Shown here one piece after another: positions 1 through 11,399 of a stretch of 64,000 bases of DNA; within the stretch, counting starts at the first letter, position 1; each line of letters begins with the position of its first letter. The stretch is from the NCBI GenBank assembly GCA_014281115.1, contig JACONQ010000001.1, forward strand, positions 4,464,001-4,528,000, read 5' to 3'. The notes beneath the pieces are model-generated. The model ran no database searches. It saw only the letters and a program-made list of their open reading frames with translations, and was not told where the DNA came from. The DNA is from Laburnicola sp. R22_1. Its lineage: Eukaryota; Ascomycota; Dothideomycetes; Pleosporales; Didymosphaeriaceae. The translations under genes were made by a program, and so were the position numbers.

Positions 1-154
1 TATTATTAAAGCCTTTCTATATAGAAAGGTTAGTAACTTTAAGGTAGAGATTGCGCGCGCGGCTCTATAGAAGTAATTCTAGCTATATAGAAAGTATAGG
101 GTTATTAGTAAGTGCTATAACTTTATACATATAATCTTAGTAACCTAGATTATA
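1..154 (+). other. Left flank of the transposon nest, probably outer hAT remnant
   Basis: AT-rich sequence with stops in all frames. In the frame that continues across the pogo insertions into 15,670 onward it weakly resembles the hAT stretch just before the recognisable part, so it is probably the left piece of the outer hAT transposase. The similarity is too weak to be sure. The last 14 bases (141-154) form one arm of a palindrome completed at 15,668-15,679. Confidence 0.3.
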
Positions 155-223
155 AGCGAGTCGCCCTTACAAGCGAGTCGCCCACCTTGTTAACTTTCTA
201 CGACGCGTCACCTACAAACTACA

Positions 224-1243
224 ATGGCTCAACTAACTTCTACTCAATTGCCCTGCAACGAAGTAGATATCTACCTTGCTATCCTAGCTATTAATTAGAA
301 CCAAATTCAGACTGTACGAGAGGCTGTACGGGCTTATAATGTCCCCCGATCAACGCTGCGCGACCGACGCGCCGGGAAGTGTGCGCGACGCGATTGCCAG
401 CCCAACTCAAGAAAGCTTACCAAGCTAGAAGAGGAGGTGATTATTGAGTATATACTTGATCTAGATTTGCGAGGGTTTACGCCTACTCTAGAAGCTGTGC
501 GAAATATGGCGGATAAGTTGCTCGCTGAGCGCGGCAGTGGCCAGGTCGGTCAACAGTGGCCTAGAAACTTTGTCAAGCGAACAGACAGCCTTACTACGCG
601 GTTTAATCGACCGTACGACCACCAGAGAGCGCTCTGCGAGGATCCAGAAGCTATACAACGCTGGTTTAACCTCGTAGCGCGTACGAAGGCCACCTACAGT
701 ATCCACAACAAGGACACCTTCAACTTCAACAAGACTAGCTTTCTAATGGGCAAGATATCCTCCTAGCTAGTTGTCATGGGATTAGAGAGACGTAGCCGGC
801 CAAAAGCAATCCAGCCAGGCAATTGCGAATAGGTCACGGTGATCCATAGAATCAACGCTGCTGGGTGGGCAATCCCGCCCTTCGTCATTTTCGCTGGCCA
901 GTATCACCTCTCTGCCTGGTATAAGGGCGAGGATATACTAGGCGACTGGACTATTAGGCTTAGCGACAACAGTTAGACTACTAACGAGCTTGGTATTGCC
1001 TGGCTACAGCACTTTATTAAGCATATAGTAGCGGCGTAGGGTAGGCGCGCGCTAGCTGCTTATACTTAACAGCCATAAGAGCCACAAGTCGCTCAAATTC
1101 CAAGAAATCTGCAAGGATAACAATATCTATACTCTCTATATGCCGCCACATTCGTCGCACCTCCTGCAGCCGCTAGACGTTGGCTGTTTCTCGCCATTAA
1201 AGCGGGCGTACGGGTGCCAAGTGTCGAGCCTGATACGCGACTA
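224..1243 (+). pseudogene. P1 transposase, N-terminal and catalytic part
   Basis: This is a CENP-B/pogo-like DDE transposase starting at ATG 224. An N-terminal helix-turn-helix part (VRAYNVPRSTLRDR around residues 32-45) is followed by a Tc5-type DNA-binding region and then the DDE core. In-frame TAG/TAA stops are scattered through it, in positions expected from RIP of Gln or Trp codons. The first catalytic motif, normally FDEKGF-like, reads FNFNKTSFLMG, so the Asp is now Asn. The third-Asp block survives (HSSHLLQPLDVGCFSPLK, about 1,150-1,203). The gene is interrupted at 1,243 inside the codons for RDY and resumes at 10,652. It cannot make an active enzyme. Confidence 0.85.
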
Positions 1244-3368
1244 CCATGGGTGCGGGGTCAATGCGCGCCGAGCCTCAATGCGCGCTCAACACGAAAACAC
1301 CTCAAGCTTCAACACCACCTATCGCTACCAATATGGGGTCAATTGAGGCTGCGCTTGAAGCGATACAATCGCAAGAACCTAGAGACTCTATCAACTATAC
1401 AAAAATCGCGAAGGAGCATAGCGTTGTACGCTCTACGCTCACCCAGAGACACCAGGCTGTAACGCAGTCGCGTACAGCTGAGGGAATCAACCAACGAAAA
1501 CTTCGCCCTCAACAGGAGCAGGAGCTTATACGCTATATTAAAAAACTCACTCAGCGAGGCCTACCACCTACACGGCAAATAATCCAGAACTTTGCAGCCT
1601 GTATAGCCAAAACAAGCGTTAGCATATACTGGGTTGATTAGTTTGTTAAGCGACACAGCATTGATCTAGTTTCAAGATGGACAGCTGGAATGGACAGCAA
1701 TCGCCACAAAGCTGACTCAGAGACAAAGTACAGCCTATATTTCGACCTACTACAGCAGAAAATTAGCCAATACGATATCGAGCCTCAGCACACGTACAAT
1801 ATGGACGAAAAAGGCATCCTACTAGGCATTACTACTCGCTCAAAGCGGATCATTAGTAGGCAGCTGTACGAGAGCAAGGAGGTGAGGCAGGCTATTCAGG
1901 ATGGTAGCCGTGAGTGGATTTCGCTCCTAGCCTGCATATGCGCCGACGGATCGGCTCTAGATCCAGCCCTCATCTATCAGGCTGCCTCAGGTAGCCTACA
2001 ATCAAGCTGGGTTGAAGAAATTAACCCTCAGGAACACTCAGCCTTTATCACCTCATCGCCTTCTGGCTGGACAAATAACGAGATAGGCCTCGCGTGGCTT
2101 AAGCAGGTGTTCGATCGCTGTACTAAGGAGAAAGCTGGACGCTCCTACCGACTACTTATCCTTGACGGCCATGGATCCCACCTTACTATGGATTTTATTA
2201 ATTACTGTGACCGGAATAGGATACTCCTAGTTATATTTCCGCCTCATTCGACGCATACGCTACAGCCGCTTGACGTTGTTATGTTTAAGCCTCTCTCTAC
2301 TGCCTACTCAGCTGAGCTCTTAGCCTTCCTACACAGGTGCCAGGGACTATCGTCAATCGCAAAAAGAGACTTCTTTAGCCTATTCTGGAGGGCTTGGGGT
2401 AGCTCGTTCAGGAAGCCATTGATTATTAAGGCCTTTGAGGCTACTGGCATATCACCACTCAACCCAGAGGTTATACTTAAGAGATTCACTAAGACCAGCC
2501 TACCCGAGCGGGAATTAAGAGAAAGCTCAACCTCAGTACTTAGCGCGTCTGACTGGAGGAAAATCGACCGGCTCCTAAAGGCTGCAGTAGATATAGGGAA
2601 TAGTAATAAGGCAAAGAAGCTGAGCCGAACAGTGCACTCAATTGCCGTACAAAAACAGCTACTACAGCATGAAAATGAGGGACTAAGAGCAGCACTAGGC
2701 AATGAGAAGAGGCGTAGGAAGCGTGGCAAGCCTTTGCTGGATAACCAGCCTACTGAGTACTTAGGGGGTGCTGTTTTCTGGTCCCTAAGGAAGGTGCAGG
2801 AGGCACGTGATCGTCTACAGCAAAAAGAGGCCGAGGCAGAGCAGCTAGTACTCTAAAAAACTGAGGCAGCTGAGGCTTGGAGGGCTAGCTAGCAGCTGAA
2901 GGCTAGACTACTCTAAGAGAAGCGCGTTGCGAGGGCTGAGGCTCAGGCAGCTCGAGCGAAGGCAAAGGCGGATCAGGCAGCTGAGCGAGCCCAGAAGCAG
3001 CAGGCTCGCAGGGCTTAGCAACACTACAAGAATTATATAAAAATAGCTAAGAAAGGTAGCAAAAAGGCATTAAGGCTACCTAAGCAGGGCATAAGGGAAA
3101 AAAAGCTTATTAATAAGGCTATAGATGCTGCTGAGGCCTCAGGTGCTGCATTACAGCCTCTACAGCCTCAGTCGCGCCGGGGCCGGAATATTAGAACTCC
3201 GAGTAGATTTTTATAGCTATAATTAATTATTAAGATTCATAGACCTCATCACTAGAAATTCTTATAATAATAGCAATTGTAGGGAGCTCTGCAGCTTCAA
3301 GTTTAGCTGAGCTGGTATGGTGTTGAGCGCGCATTGAGGCTCGGCGCGCATTGACCCCGCACCCATGG
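1244..3368 (+). mobile_element. Pogo-type DNA transposon P2, inserted in P1
   Basis: The 49-bp terminal inverted repeats at 1,244-1,292 and 3,320-3,368 match perfectly. The target duplication is TA (1,242-1,243 and 3,369-3,370). Inside the repeat TCAATGCGCGC occurs twice with 17-bp period. The right TA is also the left TA of P3. Total length is 2,125 bp, a complete element. Confidence 0.92.
1333..3216 (+). pseudogene. P2 transposase (pogo-like DDE), stop-disrupted
   Basis: The frame runs 628 codons from ATG 1,333, in the CCAATATGG context shared with P3, P4 and P5, to the family ending RRGRNI plus stop. It has no frameshift but at least five in-frame stops (first TAG at 1,639-1,641, then TAA at 2,854-2,856 and three more in the tail). 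Order of parts: Psq-type helix-turn-helix (FGVVRSTLTRRH-like), CENP-B-type second DNA-binding region, DDE core with YNMDEKG, LILDGHGSH and LQPLDVVMFKPLSTAYS all intact, then a long Ala/Glu/Lys coiled coil. The triad is preserved but the stops abolish expression. The longest open piece is 1,690-2,853. Confidence 0.88.
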
Positions 3369-4459
3369 TACCCTGTCTCGGCAGTCAATGCGCACCGTCA
3401 CTCAATGCGCAACCCCAACATGACGCGCCCCAACTTTGACGCGCCCCAACTCCACCAATATGGACCCAATTAACGCCACGATAGCAGCAATCGAAGCGCA
3501 AGAACCAGGAGAATTTTTATCATACAATAAAATCGCTAAAGAATTTGGTGTTGTACGCTCTACGTTGACGCGCAGGCACCAACGCGTCACGCAGGCGCGT
3601 ACTATCACTGATAGTACACGTCGTCTACTCCATCTACAACAAGAAAAGGGGCTTCTACAATATATCACCTACCTTACTAAGTGTGGCCTTCCTCCTACAC
3701 GGCAGATGATACAAAATTTTGCTTCCTACATGGCAAAAAGAGACGTTAGCATGTCCTGGGTTGATCGCTTTGTTAGGCGCAACCCCAACTCCTTAATCTC
3801 ACAATGGACGACTGGGCTTGACAGCAATCGCCACAAGGCTGATTCAGAGGCAAAATACAGGCTCTACTTTGAGCTTCTACACAAGAAAATTACAGAGTAT
3901 AGTGTAGAGCCTCAGCATACGTACAATATGGACGAGAAAGGCTTCCTCCTTAGTATCACTGGCCGCTCAAAAGGATCTTCGATAGGCCTCTATATAAGAG
4001 TCGCCAAGTAAGGCAATCTATACAGGACGGCAGTTGTGAGTAGATCTCGCTTATCGCATGTATATGCGCCGACAGATCTACTGTTGATCCAGCGCTAATC
4101 TATTGATCTGACGCCGCAACTCTACAATCAAGCTGGGTTGAAGAAATCAACGTCAATTCTCACAGAGTCTTTATCACCTCATCAACCTCTAGATAGTCAA
4201 ACAATAAGATAGGGCTTCAATGGCTTAAACAGGTGTTTGATCGCTGTACAAAGGAGAAGGCTCGACGGCAGTGGCGACTCCTAGTCCTTAATAGGCATGG
4301 ATCTCACGTTACTATGGATTTTATCAACTACTGCGATCAGAATAAGATCCTCCTTGCGATATTTCCCCCTCATGCGACTTATACGCTGCAGCCTCTTAAC
4401 GTCTGCGTATTTAAGTCTCTCTTAGCTGCCTACTCTGACGAGCTCTCTAGATACCTGTA

Positions 4460-7400
4460 CAGGGCTCCCACCGTACAGTACTACGGTACGGTTGCCCCTG
4501 GTTGGTGTACGGTACGGTTTGTATGGGCCGTACGTACTTACGGCAACCTCAAAATACCACAAAATACGGTCCGTACACCGTACGTACGGTCCGTACATGC
4601 CAAGATTTCCTAATCGGGTAATAGGTGATCGTCTTTTGGTGTTGAGCGTTTGGAAATTGACTTTGTGAGGTCAAAAAGGTAGCTTTTAACAGCGTCTCGG
4701 CGCAGCCAACTTTTTTGCAATTGTAAGGCCTCAATAGTGTTGCCAATAAGGGAGTTGCGATCGCATGTAATTGTACGTTTGGCGGAGCTAAAACACCTCT
4801 CACAATCGCAGGACGTACATGGCACTGAGAGGTGATCTATAGCCATTTTGTATACGATTGGGTAGCGTTTTTGGCCAACTTCAACCCACCAACAGTGAGG
4901 GTCGTCCATAAGTTGTATTGACGCTTCGTCGCCAGCGTAATCCCTTTGCAAATCGTCCAAGTACTCGTCAAGTTGCGTCATGCGTTTATAGCGTTTATAT
5001 GACTTGCCGCCGGTGAGGAGCATGGGATCCACGCTCATTGTTTGCGCCCTTCGCGCGTCACCCTTATACGCCCCAGGGATCTTACGCGACGACGTAGGCT
5101 CCTCTGGAGGCTCTGCGGGCTCGCTTTCGGCGTCGACGTATTGTTGAAACACCTCTCTGAGCGATGACTCGGCCTTTCTGTGCCACCAAGGGTGCCTTTT
5201 CCAGTGGTCTTTAAACCAGGCGATTCGGAGCCGTGGGTGTAAGGCAATGGCCACACAGTATAGAGATGGTTCTGGCGATAGTACAATCTTTGCAAAGTAC
5301 GTGTTGAGCTTTTCTTGGGCGAGCGCAACACCCCTAATAAGGTATGGAGATCGCGCAAAGCCGTCAATTTGCTGTACGCGTTTGGTGAGCGACTTGTAGA
5401 GTTGCTGTAAGTTGACAATCGTCTGCCAGAGCGACCCAAAGCCGCTAACGCTGGCCGCCCCCTCCAGCGCCTTACACATCTTATAGAACTCTTATAAGAC
5501 CTATATAATTGCGTCGACCTCCTCCCAGTTGTCATCTAATAATGGGTTAAGTATAGGGTTGTATTGTTCGTCGTCGTCGTCGTTAGGGGCCTCAGGGGCC
5601 TCAGGCAGGTCAGCCTGCTCGCGCGAGCGTCGGATGAAGCGTCGAATCAGATCCTTAAGCTCCTAGCAGCGCAGAAGCATAAGGTAAACGCTGTGCCACC
5701 TAATACCGCCGTCCTGTATTAAATTGAGTGTGCCAAAGGTCCATAGATTATTCTCGTCGCCCAGGTCTTGCTATATTATACGGAAAAGCTTGCGGCGTTT
5801 GTGGGAGACGCATACAGCGTTCACAAAGTTGTGGAGTTTTTTAACGACCCCATATGCTTGGTATAATTGATATTGATCCTGGGGAGAGGCCTGAGCAAGC
5901 TCTGCTTCGAATTTGCTTACGCCGTCGCCGTAAATTAATGCTTTAACAACCAGGTTGATTATATGACCTGCGCAGCGTATACGTTGTTGATTTCTAATGC
6001 CAAGGCTAGTCAAAAAGTTGACATGTTTGATAAACTTCGCGTCGTTGTTACTGGCGTTATCCCCCACAAAACAATGGAGTTGTTGCTTAAAGTTATACTC
6101 GCGGACAATCTGGACAATAGCTTGGGCTTGCGCAGCTGCTGTATGGTCGCTGAAAAGGTTGCGGAAGGTAATAAGTAGGTTGCGTTGTTAATGTTTGGCA
6201 TCTAGATCACTGTAAATCACTATAAAATCACTGTGAAAACAGGCACCAGAGCGGAAAAACAACTTACCAACGAAGTGGGCGACAACTCTGAGAAAGCTTA
6301 TATTGTTTGACAACATCCATATATCGCAACTCACACTTATTTTACTCTGCGCCGTGCGCAAAAGCTCTGCAACCTTCTCCTTTCGATCCGCCAGGCCGTC
6401 CTGTATGTACTTTGACAGCGTAGTATAGCTGTTTGGCAGGGCGCGCAAAAGATCGGCTCGATTCTACGTCATAAGGCCCCGGGTCGTCACCGACGTTGCC
6501 ATTGAAAAGCTAAGGTCCTCGACGATTACCCAGTCAACAAAGGCACGCTGGAACTCGCCTTCTTGCCACGGCGTATGAGATATGGTTGAACTTGCCCTGG
6601 CGGCAATAGCAAAAGGACTGGCTGGCTTTACAGCCTCAACAACGGGCAGCAACCTAGTGTTGGGGTCGACTTTGTGTACGTTTCTCAGGTGCCTTTTGAT
6701 GTGCTCGGTGCCGTCAACTCGCCAGCAATTGGCTGCCTTCCGCGAAAGGTGACAGTCCTTGCAGAGCCAGAAGATTACTTTACTAACCATGTCATCGTCC
6801 AGGTACTCCAACTCAGCTCCATATTGCCATATGGGCGACAGCGTACGCCTGCCCATAAGTTGCGACTTATTACGCACCCTGTAACCGATCCGACCAAACG
6901 CCAGCTTCTTGGTTTGGTGCCAGAGGTGGTTAAAATCGACGTCAAAACGCGCACAGATACTATGGCCCGCCGGCCAAACGTGCGACCTTTCTGTATAACT
7001 TGGAGTACTCTCACGCGATTGGGACGACTCCGCCGATGAGGCCCTGCTGGATTCGGCGACGGCGACGGCGCTGGCGAGCTTTTTTGACGCGGCGGCATGG
7101 TACGGGCGAAACTTGAGGGAAGTCTGAGATGACTGTGAGGCCTGAGACCGTGTATTTTGCGACATATTGTAGGCAAAAGCTAACGAGTTGTCGCCAGGGG
7201 ATCATCCGAAAATTCTGCTACGATAAAGGCCTGTCAGCGCCCGAGCGCGTACTACACCAAAAAGGCGAAAATTGGCCAAAAATAGCTACTCAAAACACCT
7301 AAAACAGCCACCCAAAACACCAAGATCTCCCTCACAAAACATCCCGAAAAGGCAACCGTACAGCCGTAATTACGGCCAGATTACACTGTACGTACGGCTA

Positions 7401-7493
7401 CGGTACGGCTGGGGAGGCGTGTACGTACTTACGGTGTACGGTCCGTACTACGGACCGTACTACGGACCGTAGTACGGTACGTTGGGAGCCCTG
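4460..7493 (-). mobile_element. hAT DNA transposon inserted in P3
   Basis: The ends are CAGGGCTCCCA (4,460) and its inverse (to 7,493). An 8-bp duplication TACCTGTA lies at 4,452-4,459 and 7,494-7,501, diagnostic of hAT insertion. Both subterminal zones (about 4,470-4,600 and 7,345-7,485) are packed with short palindromic ACGGTAC/CCGTAC units, probably binding sites for its own transposase. The element is complete at 3,034 bp and its gene is on the minus strand. Confidence 0.93.
4610..7165 (-). pseudogene. hAT transposase (BED finger plus dimerisation domain), broken
   Basis: This is a minus-strand hAT transposase from ATG 7,163-7,165 to the stop at 4,610. The first open block (7,165-6,464) holds a BED-type zinc finger: WLCKDC followed by HIKRHLRNVH. 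The middle blocks (6,448-6,188 and 6,067-5,771) carry hAT core similarity such as IRCAGHIINLVVKALI. The last block (5,479-4,610) has LHPRLRIAWFKDHWK and the C-terminal dimerisation region (RYPIVYKMAIDHLSVPC to FSSAKRTIT and RNSL). Stops and frame changes separate the blocks, so it is not functional as read. Some gaps could be introns, but in-frame stops also occur inside conserved stretches. Confidence 0.85.
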
Positions 7494-8142
7494 TACCTGT
7501 ATAGGAGCCAAGGACTGTTAACAATCGCCAAAAGAGACTTCTTTACGCTATTTTTGAAGGCCTGGACGACGTTAGTTACGCCGCAGTTGATTACCAAAGC
7601 TTTTAAGTGTACAGGTATCTTGCCGCCAGATCTAACGCCTATCCTTAAAAGGTTTAACAAAGAGACTCTGCCAGAGCCAGAATCACTAGTGAGCTCTACC
7701 TTAGTACTTAGCGCGTCAGATTGGCGTAAAATAGAGCGACTGTTACGCTCCACTGTGAAGGATATCGCGACTGAGGAGTCGCGTAAGCTAAGCCAGACGA
7801 TACACTTAATCTCTGTACAAAAGCAGCTCCTAGAGCATGAAAATAAGGGTCTCCGAGAAGCTCTTGCAAACCAGAAACGGCGTCAAACAAAAGGCAAGAC
7901 TCTGCCCTTAGAGCAACCTAAGGAGTGGCATGGAGGAGCAGTTTCTGGTCACCTGCCCGCGTACAGAGGGCGCGTAACTCGCTCAGCCAACAGGAGGCTG
8001 AAAAACAACAGTTACAACTCTAAAAAGCTCAGTAGTAAGAGATCTATATAGCTAATAAACAGCTTAAAGCTCGTTTACAGTAGGAGAAGTGCGTTAAGCG
8101 GGCAGTAGCTAGAGATGCGCGCGCTAAGGAGAAAGCTGATTA

Positions 8143-10253
8143 ACGTGTCTGTGCGCGTGCCGAGCCACTTCGCGTGCCGAGCCACCCAACACCAAAACGC
8201 TAAATAATCGCCTGAATTTGACGCGTCATAACTCCACCAATATGGGGGCAATCGAGGATGCGATTGCAGCTATTGAATCTTTAAATCCAGGGGAATCATT
8301 TTCGTACAGAAATATTGCTGCCACCTACGGTGTAGATCGAACTACGTTATCCCGAAGACACAAGCGCGTTCAGGCACCAAATGAAGCCAAGAACATCAAC
8401 CAGCAGAAACTCAACCCACAGCAAGAGCAGGAGCTTGTAAAATATATCAAAGGACTCACAGAGAGACATATACCACCTACTAGGGAGATGGTACGAAATT
8501 TCGCCTCTACAGTAGCCAAGGAGGCAGTCAGCGAGAGCTGGGTTACCCGCTTTATCAACCGACACAGCATTCATCTTATCTCGCAATGGACAGTCGGCAT
8601 GGACAGCAATCGCCACAAAGCTGATTCAGGGGATAAATATCGCCTCTACTTTCAGCTCCTACATGACAAGATCAATCAATATCAAATAGATCCTCGTCAT
8701 ACCTACAATATGGATGAGAAAGGCTTTATGATCGGTGTTGTTGGCAGATCAAAGAGAATATTCAGCCGACGAATGTGGGAGAAGAAGGAGGTTAGGGCAT
8801 CACTCCAGGATGGAAACCGCGCGTGGATCACGCTCCTAGCATGTATATGCGCCGATGGATCTGCTCTGCCTCCTAGCCTGATCTATGAGGCTGCCAACAA
8901 AGGCATCCAATCAGCCTGGGTAGAAGACATCAAGGCAGGAGAACATGAAGTCTTTATCACCTCATCACCCTCTGGCTGGACGAACAACGATATTGGTCTT
9001 GCCTGGCTTGAACAGGTATTCGATCGCTGTACAAAAGAGAAGACTCGACGAGCATATCGGCTCCTAATCCTAGACGGCCATGGATCCCACATTACAATGG
9101 ATTTCATCGACTACTGTGATAAGCATAGGATCCTGCTTGCTATCCTGCCTCCTCATTCAACTCATACGCTTCAGCCACTTGACGTTGCAATGTTCAAGCC
9201 TCTATCAACTGCCTACTCAGCCGAGCTCTCGAAATACCTCAACGCAGGCCAAGGCCTAGTTTCTATTAAGAAGGGCAATTTCTTCCCACTATTCTGGAAG
9301 GCATGGCAGGCCTCCTTCAAGGAATCAACAATCCTTAGCTCTTTTAGAGCAACAGGCATATCACCACCTGATCCTGATCCAATCCTCGATAGATTCACTA
9401 GATCTCAAGAATCAAGAGAAAGCTCCTCATCCCTACTGAGCGATCATGATTGGAGAAAGGTGGATAGGCTCGTACGCTCTGCAGTTAAGGATTAGAGTAG
9501 TAAGGATACGCAGAAGCTTCGTCAATCGCTCCACCATCTATCTGTTCAAAATGAGCTACTCCACCACGATATTGATGGGCTTAGGGAGGCACTGTCTACA
9601 AAGCAGAAGCGTAAGAAGAAGGGCAAAGCTCTAGATCTCCAACAGCGCAAGGAGTATCACAGTGGGTTAGTGTTCTGGTCACCTAGGAAGGTGAGAGAGG
9701 CACGTGTCCGTCAATCTATTAAGGAGCAGGAGGATAAGGAGCAGCAGCTTCAAAAAGCAGAGACAGCAGAGCTAAAGAAGGCAGCTAGACTATACAAGGA
9801 GAAAATCCAGCAGGAAAAGCGTGCTGCGCGAGAGGCAGCGAAGGAGGCAAGAGAGAAGGAGAGAGCTAAAAAGGCAGCTCAGCGCGCTGCCCAGAAGTCT
9901 GCCCGCGACGCAAAAAAGCTCTACAGTTATCTAAAAAGGGTAAGAGGAAGGCCTCTTAGCTATCTCTACAGAGCAGAAAACGTCAGAAACGTGTTGTTGA
10001 TGCTTCAGATGTTGAGGAGTCCTCAGAGGGCGCATCTGCTGCCCCAACCGTCTCTACACGTCGCGGCCGCAACGTCAAGCTTCCAGACAGATATAAATAG
10101 TGCAAATTAATCGCAAGGATCTATTTAGTGCCCCTCTAGAAAATCCTGTAATAATATTAATTGTGGGTGGCTCTATAGCTTCATTTTTGCATAAGCTGTT
10201 ATGGTGTTGGGTGGCTCGTCACGCGAAGTGGCTCGGCACGCGCACAGACACGT
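8143..10253 (+). mobile_element. Pogo-type DNA transposon P4, inserted in P3 (least damaged)
   Basis: The 52-bp terminal inverted repeats at 8,143-8,194 and 10,202-10,253 start ACGTGTCTGTGC. TA lies at 8,141-8,142 and 10,254-10,255. The internal repeat GCGTGCCGAGCCAC occurs twice at 17-bp period. Length is 2,111 bp. Confidence 0.93.
8242..10100 (+). pseudogene. P4 transposase, nearly intact
   Basis: A pogo-like DDE transposase from ATG 8,242 is open for 417 codons. It meets one TAG at 9,493-9,495, continues in the same frame into the coiled-coil tail, then needs a one-base shift in the A run near 9,914-9,919 to reach the family ending RRGRNVKLPDRYK and TAG at 10,098. A further in-frame TAG lies in the shifted part. 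Both DNA-binding regions and all catalytic blocks (YNMDEKGF, LILDGHGSH, LQPLDVAMFKPLSTAYS) are intact. This is the youngest-looking pogo gene here, consistent with its innermost position. Confidence 0.88.
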
Positions 10254-10651
10254 TAAGCTGCTGAGCGACGCCTCCGTTAACAGGCTCGCAAGACTTAACA
10301 ACAACTTCAAAAACGTCTTAAAATTGCCAAAAAGGGAAGTTAGAAAGCTTCAAAAGCTACTCATACAGTTACAAAGAGGAAGAAATCTACGCCAGCACCT
10401 GTACGCGTTGATGCGGCGGCATCTGCGCCATTAACGCCATTATCGCGCTGTGGCCGTATAATCAGAACACTAAGCAGATATCTATAATCTGACTAGCTAG
10501 CAATCATCTATAGCTCTATGAGAAGCCAACTCTAGAAAATCTCGCGATAAAAGCTTTTGTGTAGAGCTCTATAGCCTCATATTGCTGGCTGAGCGATTAC
10601 GTTGGGGTTGCGCATTGAGTGACGGTGCGCATTGACTGCCGAGACAGGGTA

Positions 10652-11282
10652 TATCAACCATATCACCAAGCTTGAGTTCCTACCTGCCTTCCGCGCCGCC
10701 TACAACTAGTTAATTACAAAGGAGAATATCTGCGCAAGCTTTTAGGGCGCCAGACTAGCCCCACACAATCCAGAGGTAGTGATCTTAAAGCTTAATGTCA
10801 AGCTAAGGACGCCGTCGCCAGCAACCCTACCAGAGGCCGTGTGGGAGGCCAAAACACCCAGCAATGTGCGCGAACTAGAGGCTCAATCAACGTTAATTCG
10901 CGAGCGGATTCGCGCGCATAAGAGCTCGTCACCTGCTTCTATTATTAAGAGGCTTAATTAGCTAGAAAGAGGCTCTTCTAAAGCAATGCATTAAATGGCG
11001 CTTATGCGCGAGCGAATCTTAAGCCTTAAGAGAGCAAATAAGGCCGCCACAACGCGCAAGAATCGCAAAAAGAAGCAGATCTAGAAGCAAGGCACCCTAT
11101 CAAAGGCAGAGGGAGAGGATATTATTACTTAAAGGGCTGTTGAGCAGCAACTTAAGGGAGAAACGCGTCAAGGCAAGGCGCAATCAGGTACGAGCCAGCA
11201 GGCCTTAGCGCGCTGCGGTCGCTGCAAAGAGACTGGCCATAACTCACAAACGTGTGAAAAGCGTACTGTAGATACTACTTGA
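10652..11282 (+). pseudogene. P1 transposase, C-terminal part with zinc knuckle
   Basis: This continues the P1 transposase. Removing everything from 1,244 to 10,651 rejoins RDY to INHITKLEFLPAFRAAY in frame, which confirms the precise insertion point. The tail is basic and coiled-coil-like and ends with CGRCKETGHNSQTC, a CCHC zinc knuckle (C-x2-C-x4-H-x4-C) typical of some fungal pogo-type transposases, shortly before a TGA stop at 11,280-11,282. At least five in-frame TAG/TAA stops break it. Confidence 0.85.
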
Positions 11283-11399
11283 ACTAGGACAGCTCTTATA
11301 TTAATATTATTTTATTGCGTTGTGGATGTACAGGCTATAAAAGGCTAAGAGAGTTGACAAGGTGGGCGACTCGCTTGTAAGGGCGACTCGCTTACTGTA

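Larger units (their letters stand above)
3460..10487 (+). pseudogene. P3 transposase, split by hAT and P4 insertions
   Basis: This is the same family as the P2 transposase. The pieces are 3,460-4,459, 7,502-8,140 and 10,256-10,487. ATG 3,460 lies in the shared CCAATATGG context. Damage: a one-base loss in the A run at 3,969-3,972 (RSK then frameshift), several RIP-type stops, and the second catalytic block LDGHGSH changed to LNRHGSH, which removes its Asp. YNMDEKGF is intact. The central part resumes after the hAT at RSQGLLTIAKRDFFTLF. The coiled-coil tail stops at GAT TAA, exactly where P4 inserted, and resumes as AAERRLR. Confidence 0.85.
3371..10649 (+). mobile_element. Pogo-type DNA transposon P3, inserted next to P2 in P1
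   Basis: The 49-bp terminal inverted repeats at 3,371-3,419 and 10,601-10,649 match perfectly, with TA at 3,369-3,370 and 10,650-10,651. The internal repeat is TCAATGCGCA, twice at 17-bp period. It hosts a hAT element (4,460-7,493) and P4 (8,143-10,253). Without them it is about 2.1 kb. Just inside the left repeat, TGACGCGCCCCAACTT is followed at once by a second near-copy. Confidence 0.92.
155..11392 (+). mobile_element. Pogo/Fot-type DNA transposon P1 (host of P2 and P3)
   Basis: The terminal inverted repeats are 155-199 and 11,348-11,392 (45 bp, two mismatches), flanked by TA at 153-154 and 11,393-11,394. Each repeat starts AGCGAGTCGCCC and carries a second copy of that 12-mer 17 bp further in. 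The element is split by P2 and P3 between 1,243 and 10,650. Without them it is about 1.8 kb, the usual size for this family. Orientation is plus, by its transposase. Confidence 0.9.

Noticed and set aside
1690..2856. A free-standing 388-codon gene
   Set aside because: It is the central part of the P2 transposase between two in-frame stops, inside matching terminal repeats.
4460..7493. The GTAC-rich zones as a CRISPR-like or integron-like array
   Set aside because: They are irregular, lie only at the two ends of a hAT element with a clear 8-bp duplication, and the genome is eukaryotic.
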